A DNA stretch of 27,500 nt from NCBI RefSeq assembly GCF_037975245.1, contig NC_092563.1, positions 5,115,001-5,142,500 on the forward strand, written 5' to 3'. The notes below the pieces were generated by a model. The model saw only the letters and a list, made by a program, of their open reading frames with translations. It did not search any database and was not told the DNA's origin. The translations under genes were made by a program, and so were the position numbers. This document shows, piece by piece, positions 10,153 to 21,700 of this stretch. The stretch comes from Apostichopus japonicus (lineage: Eukaryota > Echinodermata > Holothuroidea > Aspidochirotida > Stichopodidae). Within the stretch, counting starts at the first letter, position 1; each line of letters opens with the position of its first letter.

Positions 10153-10249
10153 GAAAATCGTAATGAGTTGGAAAATCAAGAACAGTGAAAAAACTTTCAG
10201 CCTCCACCGGGATTCGAACCACGGGCCTCCCGCTCTGTACGCGGACACC

Positions 10250-10250
<1 letters not shown>
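10150..10250 (-). repeat. tRNA-derived SINE between two (TA)n tracts
   Basis: On the minus strand it reads GGGTGTCCGCGTACAGAGCG, then a box B in CCGTGGTTCGAATCCCGGTG, then a short body ending in TTACGATTTTCATTTATATA. Box A is truncated. (TA)n tracts lie on both sides (10089-10149 and 10253-10284), so the SINE either inserted into a microsatellite or carries a TA-type tail. Confidence 0.65.
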
Positions 10251-10252
<2 letters not shown>

Positions 10253-10287
<35 letters not shown>

Positions 10288-10326
10288 TTGCTGATATTTT
10301 ATTAATTGCTGATATATTCAGCAATT
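10253..10326. repeat. (TA)n microsatellite followed by small palindrome
   Basis: (TA)n runs to 10284. It is followed by two direct copies of ATTAATTGCTGATAT (10283 and 10301). The second copy is part of the hairpin AATTGCTGA-TATAT-TCAGCAATT (10304-10326), which has a 9-base stem. Confidence 0.8.
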
Positions 10327-11249
10327 TTTGGCAATAAATTTAACTTATTTGCCAGAAACATAATCAATACAATAAACTTAAAATACTCATATCTTCTTCG
10401 CTTAGCTGTAAACTATATAACCTGTTTAAACTCGGATAATCCCGAAATTCCCAAAAAATTAAAGCCAGAAATTAAAACATAGGCCTAATTATGAATAAAT
10501 ATGATGCATGCATGTTTCAAAAGCGGTGGAATAATTATATTGATTGGAGAAACCTACCATCAAAACATTTATTAATCACATTCATACAATATTTATGCAG
10601 ACGACCTGTATTCGTTGCTTGCTTATTAGCAATATAGCAAAAACGAGAATGTGGTCACCCTTTTTTATATCGACTTCAATTCTTCGGGTCAGTTTATGCG
10701 TGGCGATATCCACCCCCGCCCCCCCCCCCCGCCCGCTCCCTATTTTCTATAACCAATGAATTAATACACTGGAATGTTTTCTCCTGTTAAAAGTGATAAT
10801 TGTTCAACAAACGCGTGGAGTTTCTTATTATATGTTTCTCTTAAAAAATATATATATTTAAAAAAAAAATTGGAATAACTTTTACGATGTTGTTACGATC
10901 TTCCATTTGCAGTGTGGTATAACCAATGAATTTTGATTGACGTATATGTGAAAAAAAGCATTATTCATCAGAGTTTGGGTTCTTAAATTAAATTAAATTA
11001 ATTTGAGTTTAATCTAGAGCAGATTTGAGTACTTGAGTCCATATTCGTTCTCCTATTTATTCTCGTTCTCCTAGTTGCCTGCATAGTCGACCTCATGAAT
11101 TTGTACCCGTACTCCAAGCAATTGCGGAAATATAGTATAAATAATATGGCAGTACAAAACGCATAAATGGACGCCTTCGGTGAGTGTGAATATATTGCAA
11201 AGTTCGTGTACAACACCTTCCTCTATTGCCTTTGAAACAACGTAACATT

Positions 11250-11255
11250 TTTATT
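11250..11255 (-). terminator. Candidate poly(A) signal of the RhoGEF gene
   Basis: AATAAA on the minus strand lies about 300 bases past the TAA stop at 11552. It is the first plausible signal I see in the expected direction; another lies near 11055. There is no cDNA evidence. Confidence 0.35.
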
Positions 11256-11551
11256 AAGGAAACCGACTGTTCTAGATGTCCTTTGTACTCGACACGAGTA
11301 TATGTGTAATAAAGTGAATTAAGTTGACAGCCGTCTCCTAAGAAATTGCACCTGAATTTGAAATTATCACCAGGAATGATTATACAAACGGCTGATGATC
11401 ATGTATTATTGTCTGTGGTCAAACGTTACATGCAACTTACGAAACCGTACAATGGAATCGCACCGATGTCTTTACCGGCACAACCAAATTCTGAGGTCAT
11501 TGCCGCAACACCTCACATTGAATACAGTTTGTTTATAAAGTGCGCCCACAC

Positions 11552-11841
11552 TTAGGAGACGGTTTGTACATCGGTTGCGCGGGAGTTTAGAGTGTCAACA
11601 GTTCCTAAGGAGTCTGTCGAACCGCCATGGCGATTCTTGGTAAGATCTGGAAGTGACGTCACATCCAATTCGCTGATTGTACGATCCTCCGATGATTGAA
11701 AGTCTCGTAGTGGAGACTCTTCGATGATATCGGTGATAGAGGGCGGTGGTGATCCGAGCCAAGATGAGCCACTACTGCGGGAGGTGGCCGGGGACGGTTC
11801 CGAGAGCCGTCCAGATGGAATTGAACGTCGTTTTCTAGAAC
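11552..11841 (-). CDS. PLEKHG4-like: RhoGEF last exon, serine-rich tail and stop
   Basis: It encodes SRKRRSIPSGRLSEPSPATS, SGSSWLGSPPPSITDIIEES and onward to RATDVQTVS, then TAA (11554-11552). It is basic, then serine/proline-rich and disordered. The acceptor is a tandem CAGCAG (NAGNAG) that could add or drop one codon. The C-terminal -TVS does not fit a standard C-terminal PDZ-binding pattern, which needs a hydrophobic last residue. Confidence 0.9.
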
Positions 11842-12891
11842 CTGCTGAGGTATAAAAGTAAGCTACGTTAAGCCAGTGAAGGAGAGTGGTGATCACCATG
11901 ATCAGTGATGAACACCAACATTGTATGACATACCAGGCATGGTATGACATATCAAGTATGGTTTGACATACCAAGTATGGTATGACATATCAAGTATGGT
12001 ATGACATACCACATGGGTTTTCAGTCTTAAGCATGCCACTGCGTTGAAGCAATATGATATTTAATTCAAGCAATTGGCTCCTTTTATATACTGCACAATT
12101 CGAGTAGAAGAGAAAATTAACAACCCCCCCCCCCACCCCCTACACACACACACAGTCACATAATCATTTTTGACGAGATGACTACAGTTTTCAGTTTGAT
12201 CTACACATGCAAACTTCTCATTCAACTTCCTTTAATTGGTTCATCATTCTCTGTCTCTTCTACACTCAAATAGTTCGGTAACTTGAGGTTATCTTATTAG
12301 TTTCCTAAGTCACATGTTCCCACTTCCCTCGAAGTTTTTACTACCCCGCCCCGCCCTTTCCACCCCCCCCCCACCACCACCACCACAAATTCAATACTTT
12401 TCAATTGTCGGAGGATGATTGGAAGATGCCTTTCCAACTTACTCTTGGATAGCCTAAAATTGACTGATCGATTCTCGATCATGTCTTTACTTGGTTTAAG
12501 ATCCAAGTTCGGTTTACTCTCCAGACCCATCGAACGCAATTCAGCTTCTTGGTACTCTGAGCAAAGAAAAAAAGAAGAAATAATAATAATAAAAATAAAA
12601 ATTAAATTACAAATAAAAAGAGAGAGAGAGAGGCAGAATAAATAACAAATAAATAATCCAAAAATATTTCAATATGTTGTTGTTCTCTCTGACTTTATGA
12701 AATTGTATAAATGAAGATTTATTTGAATTCATATAGTCGTTAAATTGATCAACTTGAAATAATTTAGACGACAAATATTGTGTAGATCTCGCTAGATTCA
12801 ATTTCAGCTACAGGTATACTGGTTAACCGCAGTTGTGCATTCAAATCACGATGAAAATTGTGATCTAACATCTAACAATTTTGTTCTATGT

Positions 12892-12970
<79 letters not shown>

Positions 12971-13703
12971 ACAAACCTTTACTCCTCGTAGCTTGATTCC
13001 ACAGAATTCGACTAATAGATGTTGTCCATTGTTTCTTGACTTGTACCGTCGTGGCCTGCAATGTGTACTCAATCCCTGTTCTTATTCGTCTATACCAAAC
13101 CTGGAATTTAAGTCCACTCTGTCCAATGTTTTCAGTTAGACCAATATCTGACATCTGAAAAAAGCAAACAAAACTCACATCAGGCTCTTTAATTCTTACA
13201 AAAATAGAGAAGAGTTCTAAAATGACATTATCAATATGTTAATATATTATTATTATTATAAGAGTGATCAATATGATGATGTTTATATCTACGCAGATGA
13301 CTAAATTTCAAATATTATTTAGAATTTTATGTTTTATACAAGTTTACAAACCTAAGTTTAAAGAAAGAAAACCAAAAAGATATTTATTTGGTAACACAAA
13401 GACTAAATTCACAAGAGGAATTTTCCGTCCATATAGACAACACGGTAAGCCAAAAGTAATGACGTTCTTTAATACTGTGCAATTCCGCGTATCTCACTTA
13501 CTAACTAGTATACCTCACTGAAACTTGATCCTTGGATCGCTTTTTAAATGTAACTAAATTTGCAACGAGTAACGCCCTGGATATGACTGGTTATTATTTT
13601 TTTTTTGGGGGGGGGGAGGGGGGTGGGGTGGGTGGAGAGGTGATTGCAGGTATATATTTTAACGCACAACATGACCAATGTAATTTGAATAAATGGTGGG
13701 GGT

Positions 13704-13768
<65 letters not shown>

Positions 13769-16700
13769 TCAACATTCAGAAGAGGCTGAATTAAAAATAA
13801 CTGGTACTACGGTATCTCCGGTAAGCGGAGTCTAAGCATTTATGACGTCATCGTTAATTAACATATACACCACCGTCTCGCAAGAGATAATGCAACTCAC
13901 GTATATCAAGTATTATTTGTTGCCGTGCAATTATCGTACCATTGCTGCAGAACCCATATAGTATGGTCATGTTTACTAGTCGAAATATAACCCGAAATTG
14001 TAAACATTTGTGATACACTGCACTATGATGAAAAAGGGGGAGTGTATTATGCGCGTGACTAAAATGAAATTCAAGTTATGAAAATACACAAACAATGTAT
14101 CTACCCTACCGTATAGGACCTCCAATAGTCTGTGATTAAAATAAACCACACTGCTATTGATTTTATTATGTGCTATAGCTATGACCACAATGCTCACTTG
14201 AGGACAAACACAATCCGTCGTATAAAACCTGTTATGAAGCTTTGTCTCAAACAAATATGCCCCTGTAATATATAGGCTAAAATTTCTATACGCATTCATG
14301 CATTTTCTAGCGTAAACGAAATTTGCTGTTATGAGCCTATATACAAGTTTCCAAAGAATAAACAAATTTAGTAACAAGGGGTTTTCTACCCAAATCAAAT
14401 ATTGAGTCATAATACTTGGACATGGTTTTGGTTTGGTTAGGGTTGTGCGTTTAACAGTCACCAAGTTGGGATTGCGAATAGGCTATGTGTTGGTCATACC
14501 AATTTTGAACTCATACAAAACTGACAAAGGCCTATACGAGGTACTGGTATTTCTGGCACGGACGGTGCCTGACGGAAAGTTTGCAAACTATGACGGGATA
14601 ACTGACGTTGTTTAGGGATGTGTTGCTTAGACTATAAAATGAGAGCCATTCAAGTTAGGTAGACCTATAGATGGTTGTGTATCAAAGATAGAAAGAGAAG
14701 ATTGGATGGGCATTATAGTTCGAACTTCGCGTTTATCGTGCAAAACTCCTTTCAGTTTTTCATGTTTTACCTGATGAGTTGTTTTTATACTTGAATGATG
14801 AGAACAGTAACTGGAGTTTGACTAAAGAGAGACGCTACGTAGCATACACAGCCCGTCAAAAATAGCAAAAAAACCAAAAACAAACAGAAAACATACTGTA
14901 TAGTACAAGTAAAGGGATTCCGCGAATTTCATAACATATTGAAGAGATTTCAAGTTGAGTATTTGTAAATAATACGAAACTATTAGTTGATCTATAGGAA
15001 CAATTTTTGTCATTTTCCTACTTGAAATAAAGTTAAAGATGCATTCGACTACTTTTAAGATTGCAAAACTTATAGGTCGATGTCACTTGAAACCGTGAAG
15101 TGAAACCTCTGTTTTTAAATTACCTTATGGAACTGTTTTTAGAACCAGATCTAGGTTACGATATACACGCCCGTTCATGTATGCATGTGTGTAAAGACCT
15201 AATGCAGTCCTACATCGTAAACATGCCATTTAAAATTGTAAATCCCCCTCCCCCACCCCCCAAAAAAAGAGTTGTGAACGTGTGTTGATAGCGAGGAGAT
15301 CAAAATGCACAATGCGCTTACGATAGTTTCCTGCTTTATATGAAAATTCAATAAGAATGGACGCAGGAAGCACGGAAACCCCTCAAACGCTTTATTCCAT
15401 AGAATTTTTCATATTCTCAATTTCAGTGTTCAAGTTTTCACATGATTAGTTTAAAAACAGTAGTTTTCATCTCTTACTTATTTCTTAGGATCTGCATGTT
15501 TGCACGAATTAAGCTTTCATGGCTAGCCTCTATAAGCGAGTCAGTGGGTGGTATCTTTCTCTATTAAGATATATAGGGTTATAAGCTCAGCCTGAGGGAT
15601 CCTCTATAAAGATATATAGGTTATGCACTCACCTTCATACTGAATTTATATTTGTATTCGTCCACGCCTCTAAATGCTTTTATCGGTTTGGTAAACACGA
15701 TCATTTCTTCAAATAGGAAGACGTGCCGAAGAGCTTTACGATGACCTCTGTATATCAAAAACTCTTCCTATGTTGATTCCGTCGGGAAGAAAATAACAAT
15801 TCAGATAATATCTCAAAGGTATATAGTGTTTCGTTAAGGCACAAGTTGCCTATACATTCAGTGTGGAGTCAGTGGCGGAGCTAGGGGTATTGGTCAAGGG
15901 GGGGGGGGGCGAGAATGGTCCGTAGGGGCGCTTTCTATACACTATCTAAGCTGAGCGCCACCACAGGTTGACGCGGAGCGTACGGAAATTTTTTGAGTAA
16001 AGATACTTCCTAGATCGCCGGAAATGACCCTTTCCTGGCCTTGCTAATTTGCAGATAAACGAAGAATAAATAGGTGTCATCGCCAAAAAATATGAGACAA
16101 ATGTCAACAGGTAGATGAGAGCGCAATAAAAAAGTAAAGTATCGCGAATAAGTATAAAGTGGTAAAAAACTGAAAAGGGCGCCAGCAGTCCATTTGAGTC
16201 CGTCGGGGGGGGGGGGGGGAGGCATCCGCCCCCTGACTGTATGGACGCTCCGCCACTGTGTGGAGTGCGATATTTCACGAATGGAGGTATAGGGGTAGGG
16301 CAAGGCTGGGAAACAGTCGATCATTAATGGATATGGATGGCAAACTTCTTAAGACTTCTAAAAACAGGGAGTTATAAAGTTAATAAGACGCATTATAGTT
16401 TCATCTTATATAGAATATATCTTCCTCTCAGGTACGCTCAGAGGAGAGGAGAGCCAGTTCGAGCCCCGAGGACAACCGGCTTCAGTTTTGCACTCATATT
16501 TTCCAGGTCCCCGCTTCCATCTTTGTTTTCGGGCTCTCAATTTGACCCCAAGCCCCTGACTGAATCCCCCCCCCCCCTCCATATTGATCACCCTTAAACG
16601 TAACGATATATATATTCCATCTTATGACTTAATGATTTTACCAAGGGTTTTTCTTTTGGCTGCTGGTTACGATATGAATTATAGACGAAAAATGCCATTG

Positions 16701-18690
16701 AAAATTATCAAGACATGACAAAAATGACATCGAAAAGAAAAAAAATGAAATAAAGAAATAGACTAAATTGATATAATTTGTGCTGTCTTACCTGTCTAAT
16801 CAGATCACCTTGTTCTCTTATGTTAAACTGCAGAATAAAGAAGAGAAAATTATACATACCAAAATTGACAATTATATTAATATGATGATAATAAAAACAT
16901 AAAGACATATGAAGTGTTTAAAGGCATTGAAGACTCGCCCAAACTGCGTGCAGCCCTCTGAAAAAGTTAACTTTCCGTTGCTTTGCAAGTGAAGTTTTCT
17001 TCTTGTCGCTACAAAATGCAGACAGTAATGAAACTTGATACCTTGTTATCTTTTATCTAGACCTGAGATGTCCATCGCTGCTATGTTCACTGTGTTGTGG
17101 GTATTGGCCGTAGCTGCATGTATTGACTGTATACACTAGTGTCTAATTACAGACGGTAGCAAGCTGTGTGTGTATTTTCTGGGATCGACGGTGGTGTCTA
17201 ACACTTCTGTAACACCTCATTCGAAACTAGGTCAGATTACCGGCATTTAGACGTTTCTTTTTGCGCGAGTCTTCACACCCTTTAAAGATAACCCCAGTTG
17301 ATAATTATACTTACATCTACGTCTCTCACGTGGTCCATGGCCAGTAGGTCATTCCCGTGTCGCATTTGGAAATGAATCATTTCAACAGCATCCTGTTAAC
17401 GATTGAAGGAGATATAAAGAAATTAAAAATATAATGACAATTTGTCTCAAATGGGGATTTGCATAAGTGACACCAAAAGCCGTTTTGGTTATAATGGCCA
17501 ATTGCATATTTCACAAAGAATTTACTGGTTCCCTTTTGAGACCATTTGTATTTGTTTTTGCATATATTTCACAAGTGTTGTTCAGACCATCGATATTGAA
17601 TGCATAATGAGTCGTTGAAGTCATCGTAAGAATCTGCCGCCCCCTCCCCCACCCCCTCTTGACCCCAAACCCTGTTGGTTATAAACATGTGAGCCTACAA
17701 CTTCTACGATATATTTGAGTATGTTTTGGTAAATAATTGTTACCGTTAAAGTGACATGTTCGGGTTCTTCTTGGTCACAGCTCATAATCAGATCTTGAAG
17801 TAGCAAGGCATACTTTCCTAATCTCTGGACTGGCTTGAGTAGATAGCTGGCTAGATCCAGCCTATCATCCAAGGTTTCCCTTTTACCCTATAGAAACATG
17901 AAAAGAAAAGAAAATGCAAAACATCAACTAAATAACATGCAAAACGTTTAATCCATGTTCTGAAAAATAAAAGCTATTTTGTCATCTTCAAACCTGTTTC
18001 TAGCTCAGTACTGGCTTAAAGTCTCGTACCACGCGAAGGAAAGGTCCTCAGTTTGTTATAAACAGTGACAATAAGGGAAATTGAATAGTTTCAGATCAAA
18101 CAAATAAACAACAAACACTCTACAATGAATTGGCAAAACTATACATGCGGTTCCTATTGCAATAAAATCTTCTAGGCGGCCTCTTGCCTACATTGGAAGT
18201 ATCAATTTGAACATTGCGATCAAGAAACATCTAACAGTAAACCTACCGCGGAGTCCACACAGTGGCAAGTCACTGTTGCAGGAGGATATTAAAGGTTTAG
18301 CCACCCCTCCCTCCCCCCCTCTCTCTCTCCCCTCTCTCTCAAACAATGTGTCACAGCCTGCTACATTCAACACCCTTCTCAATTGAGAAATCCTAGATCC
18401 GCCACTGTAACGTATGTATACGAACTACAATATGTATTAACACTTATAGCTTATACATTATATATATATATATATATATAATCTTTTATTATATTGCATT
18501 ATAACCGCAAATACTTACTTGGAAGAAAAATCCGAATTCAGAAAGTAGAGCATCAGACTTTGGTTTGTTTTTGCTGTAAAGAGAGTACAAACTAAACTCC
18601 TTTCTCTGCAGAGAAAAAAAAAACAAGGGTAAATGCTGGTTTACATTTGTTACCGGTACATTACGTCTGTCGTGTAATTTATTAATACAT

Positions 18691-18780
<90 letters not shown>

Positions 18781-21700
18781 TTCATACAGATTATTGCCCC
18801 TCCCCCCCCACTAAATTACCCCTCACTCTACACTCCTGCTTGATACTTTTTATTCATCGAAGGCCTGGGAAAGAGTTGATTATATTGGCTATATTGGCGT
18901 TCAAGTTCAATGGGCAGATATTGGTCAATCCATCTCCCCATCCGCCCTCCCCTCCCCCTCTCCATCTTCCCCTCCCCTCCACCTCCCCTCTCCCTTTCTC
19001 AAGCAAATGATAACGTAATGTATTGCATAACTTAGATCAATTCTTTGCTTACATATTTTAAGAAACATCCTCCCACTTTCGATGGATTTTCCGAGTATTT
19101 TTCAAGATTTGGTAAAAATTGATGGACATGGAATTGATAAATCTTCTCCATGTTACCAAAGACGACGCTCCTTAATCCTCTTAGCCCATGTGGAATATCC
19201 TCTCGGTCCATCTCCGGTACATAATTCTAAAACAATAAATATATATATTAAGAAACAAAAAACAGGCTGGGTAGAAGAAAATAGACTGCGGAAATATCTT
19301 TTTACTGTTCAAAACAATCCTCTTTGTCTTTTAGAGTTATTGAGATATTATAATATATATTTATAGTCGAAATAAACCCTCATCTGTCTGTATATATATA
19401 TGCAATGAGAAATGAGGTTTATTTCCGATATTGGTTGATTGAACCAGCATAATGTAAATGTCTCGAAATTTAACTTTAAGGTCACCGAAAGATATTGTAC
19501 GTGACATTGGAACCTGAAGTTGAAATTGATAATGCGAACGTATCGGTCTACATTTAGCTTGCTGATGTAAGAGAACATTAAGGTAGGTTGGGGTACCAGT
19601 TTTAATGGCACGAAAAACTAGAATGAGGATTTTATAGTCAATACGGAGTCTCATTGGTAACCAGTGTAGTTCTTCCAGTATAGGAGTGATGTGGGTAAAC
19701 CTGTTCGCCCTAACGACGATTCGAGCAGCCGTGTTTTGGATCCTGTCGTCAAAGGGGAAGTGGGTCTTAAGGGTAAGGGGTGCCCCCTCTCCTTTGATAT
19801 TTTTATTTGATATTTTTTGTAATATTCTGTCTCCCGGCGGGGAAGGGGTGGGGGATGAGCCTCCTCTGGAGTGGGTGGGGGGGGGGGTAAAGCCCCTTAC
19901 CGCAGAAATAGACCTGGTTGCCCCTCTGATAATAGTCACACGAGATAACTTTCTTTACACTAACGATTTACACTATACATGCATAAGTGGAAACCGTATA
20001 CAGCCTACGATGATGCTTTGTATGGAATCAAGGGGGCACGACTTTGCCTTATTACCACCATATTCCCTTCCACCCATGTCATATCTGTCATTGCTTACAT
20101 CAAGAGTGTATGCGAGTGCAGACACATAGTCTTGCTCCGTTCGTTGCATTTCCTCCATCAGTAGTAACATCTTCTTCTCGTGTTTCAAGGTATCACCTTC
20201 AGGAGAGCTTGGCAGTGACTCCCGAGATAAATCTTGGATATGGCGGTTGATGTCGGGTGGACCTATCGGTGATTTTGGTGGATCCTTAAAATAGAAAAGA
20301 TAAACTAGTCGTGATGATTAATATTAGGGGCGGAGGTAGGGGGAATGTAAAACATAAACTTTGAAATGAAATTATAGACCAATTAGGGATAGATTGTTCT
20401 GTTTAACACAATAGTTCGTTCGTCTCGTGGATGTCAGTGATTCCGAGAACAGCCTTTATAGCTATACGGGTCTATATATCCAACATTGTAAGTTACATAG
20501 GACTTTAGAGGACGACTCGTAACGAAGGGGGTAGAACCCGATTGTTTGCCTCGATTTAATATGTACGTTGAAAGGTGTTCTCATTTACATATTTACTGCC
20601 TCGTTGGTAGAGACAACTGGGTGTTGCTGCAGTGTCGGCGAGAGGAGAAAACAAGAGGAGGGGGCGGGGTGAGAAATAGGCAACATTGTGTCATTCTTTG
20701 TTCATGATATTATAATATTCATTGATTGATTGATTGATTGATTTATTTCCGGCAAGTAAAAGCTTATACAGAATTTATAATAGAACAGAGACTATATAGT
20801 GTGTATATTTATAAGTGATATTTACATGTTGACATTGCCTAGAAAATGGAGAAAATAGAAGTACAGTACTTATTAAAATCGGTTTCCCCTATACACAATA
20901 CAATATATCTCAAGAGATATGACTACACACACAAACCAGAAAACGTATACACTGGCAAAGAACAGAACAATTAACAAAACAAATATATAAACTTACCTCA
21001 TGGTTATGTGCTGCCTCAACTTCTTGAACTGCTTTCGTCATCGCATCAAGCCATAGGTTGGCTTCAATCTGATCAGAGTCGGACTCAACTTGTGAGCCGG
21101 CCGTGTCCTTCTCGTGGCTATCCGCGGTTGACTCCTCTACCTTGCTCCCCTGGTCCTCCCCTGCTAGCTCTGTTGATTCTTGCTTTACAGACCCTTCGTT
21201 GGAATCGCAAGATGGCGGAACTATAGAAGCCGTCTCGCTGGCGTCGCCTACCAATCTTGTTTGGTTTCTTTCTGTCAAAGATATTCCAGAATCGATTGAA
21301 AAATTACTATGAAGGGAATCCGGATAACGCATATTAACGTCGATTCGGGTTTTCGGAGTGATTTCTCTTCTATCACGTACTTCTTTACCTTTAGTAAATG
21401 TCTTTCCTTCCGTCCTTGCCTCGTTGTTTAGTATAGTCTCATCTTGAACCGTCGAGCGCGCTTCATCTTGAACCGTCGAGCTCGCATTGTTTTCTGATCT
21501 AGTTTCTAGCGTTGGATCTGTTTCATCTTCCAAAGGTTTCTCAGTTTTCTTCGGTTCGTGCATTGAAAGCGACTTATTAATGGCGTCGAGTTGTTGTGAT
21601 ATCATAAGATGTGTTTCTTTACATTTTTCCTCGACCAGTTCGTATTGGTGGAAAAATTCAGTTTGTTGCAAGTCACGTGCATAGTTGGTTAACGTTGCAG

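Larger units (their letters stand above)
13155..15632. other. Large RhoGEF intron, no gene found
   Basis: This is the intron between the two PH exons. It holds a G-rich run (13607-13632), a (TA)n tract (13708-13765) and AT-rich unique sequence. The open frames at 13264-13521 (plus) and 13976-14464 (minus) have no recognisable domain. Confidence 0.7.

Noticed and set aside
9967-10248. Minus-strand frames with long IYIYIY runs
   Set aside because: Translation of the (TA)n tract and tRNA-like SINE, not a gene.
13264-13521. 85-codon plus-strand frame
   Set aside because: It is intronic, basic and AT-driven, with no family resemblance I can name. Possibly a transposon scrap, but nothing supports that.
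13976-14464. 162-codon open frame on the minus strand
   Set aside because: It is in an AT-rich intron, with hydrophobic and irregular composition, no recognisable domain, and no link in phase to neighbouring exons.
16440-16490. Box-B-like GTTCGAGCCCC considered as a tRNA gene
   Set aside because: There is no box A at the right distance and no foldable acceptor stem.
19082-19366. 94-codon plus-strand frame
   Set aside because: Its first half is antisense to the DH exon 19053-19226, which has an unmistakable Dbl-homology sequence.
20325-20345. GGGGCGGAGGTAGGGGG considered as another hAT terminus
   Set aside because: It lacks the CAGTG start, a partner end and a target duplication.
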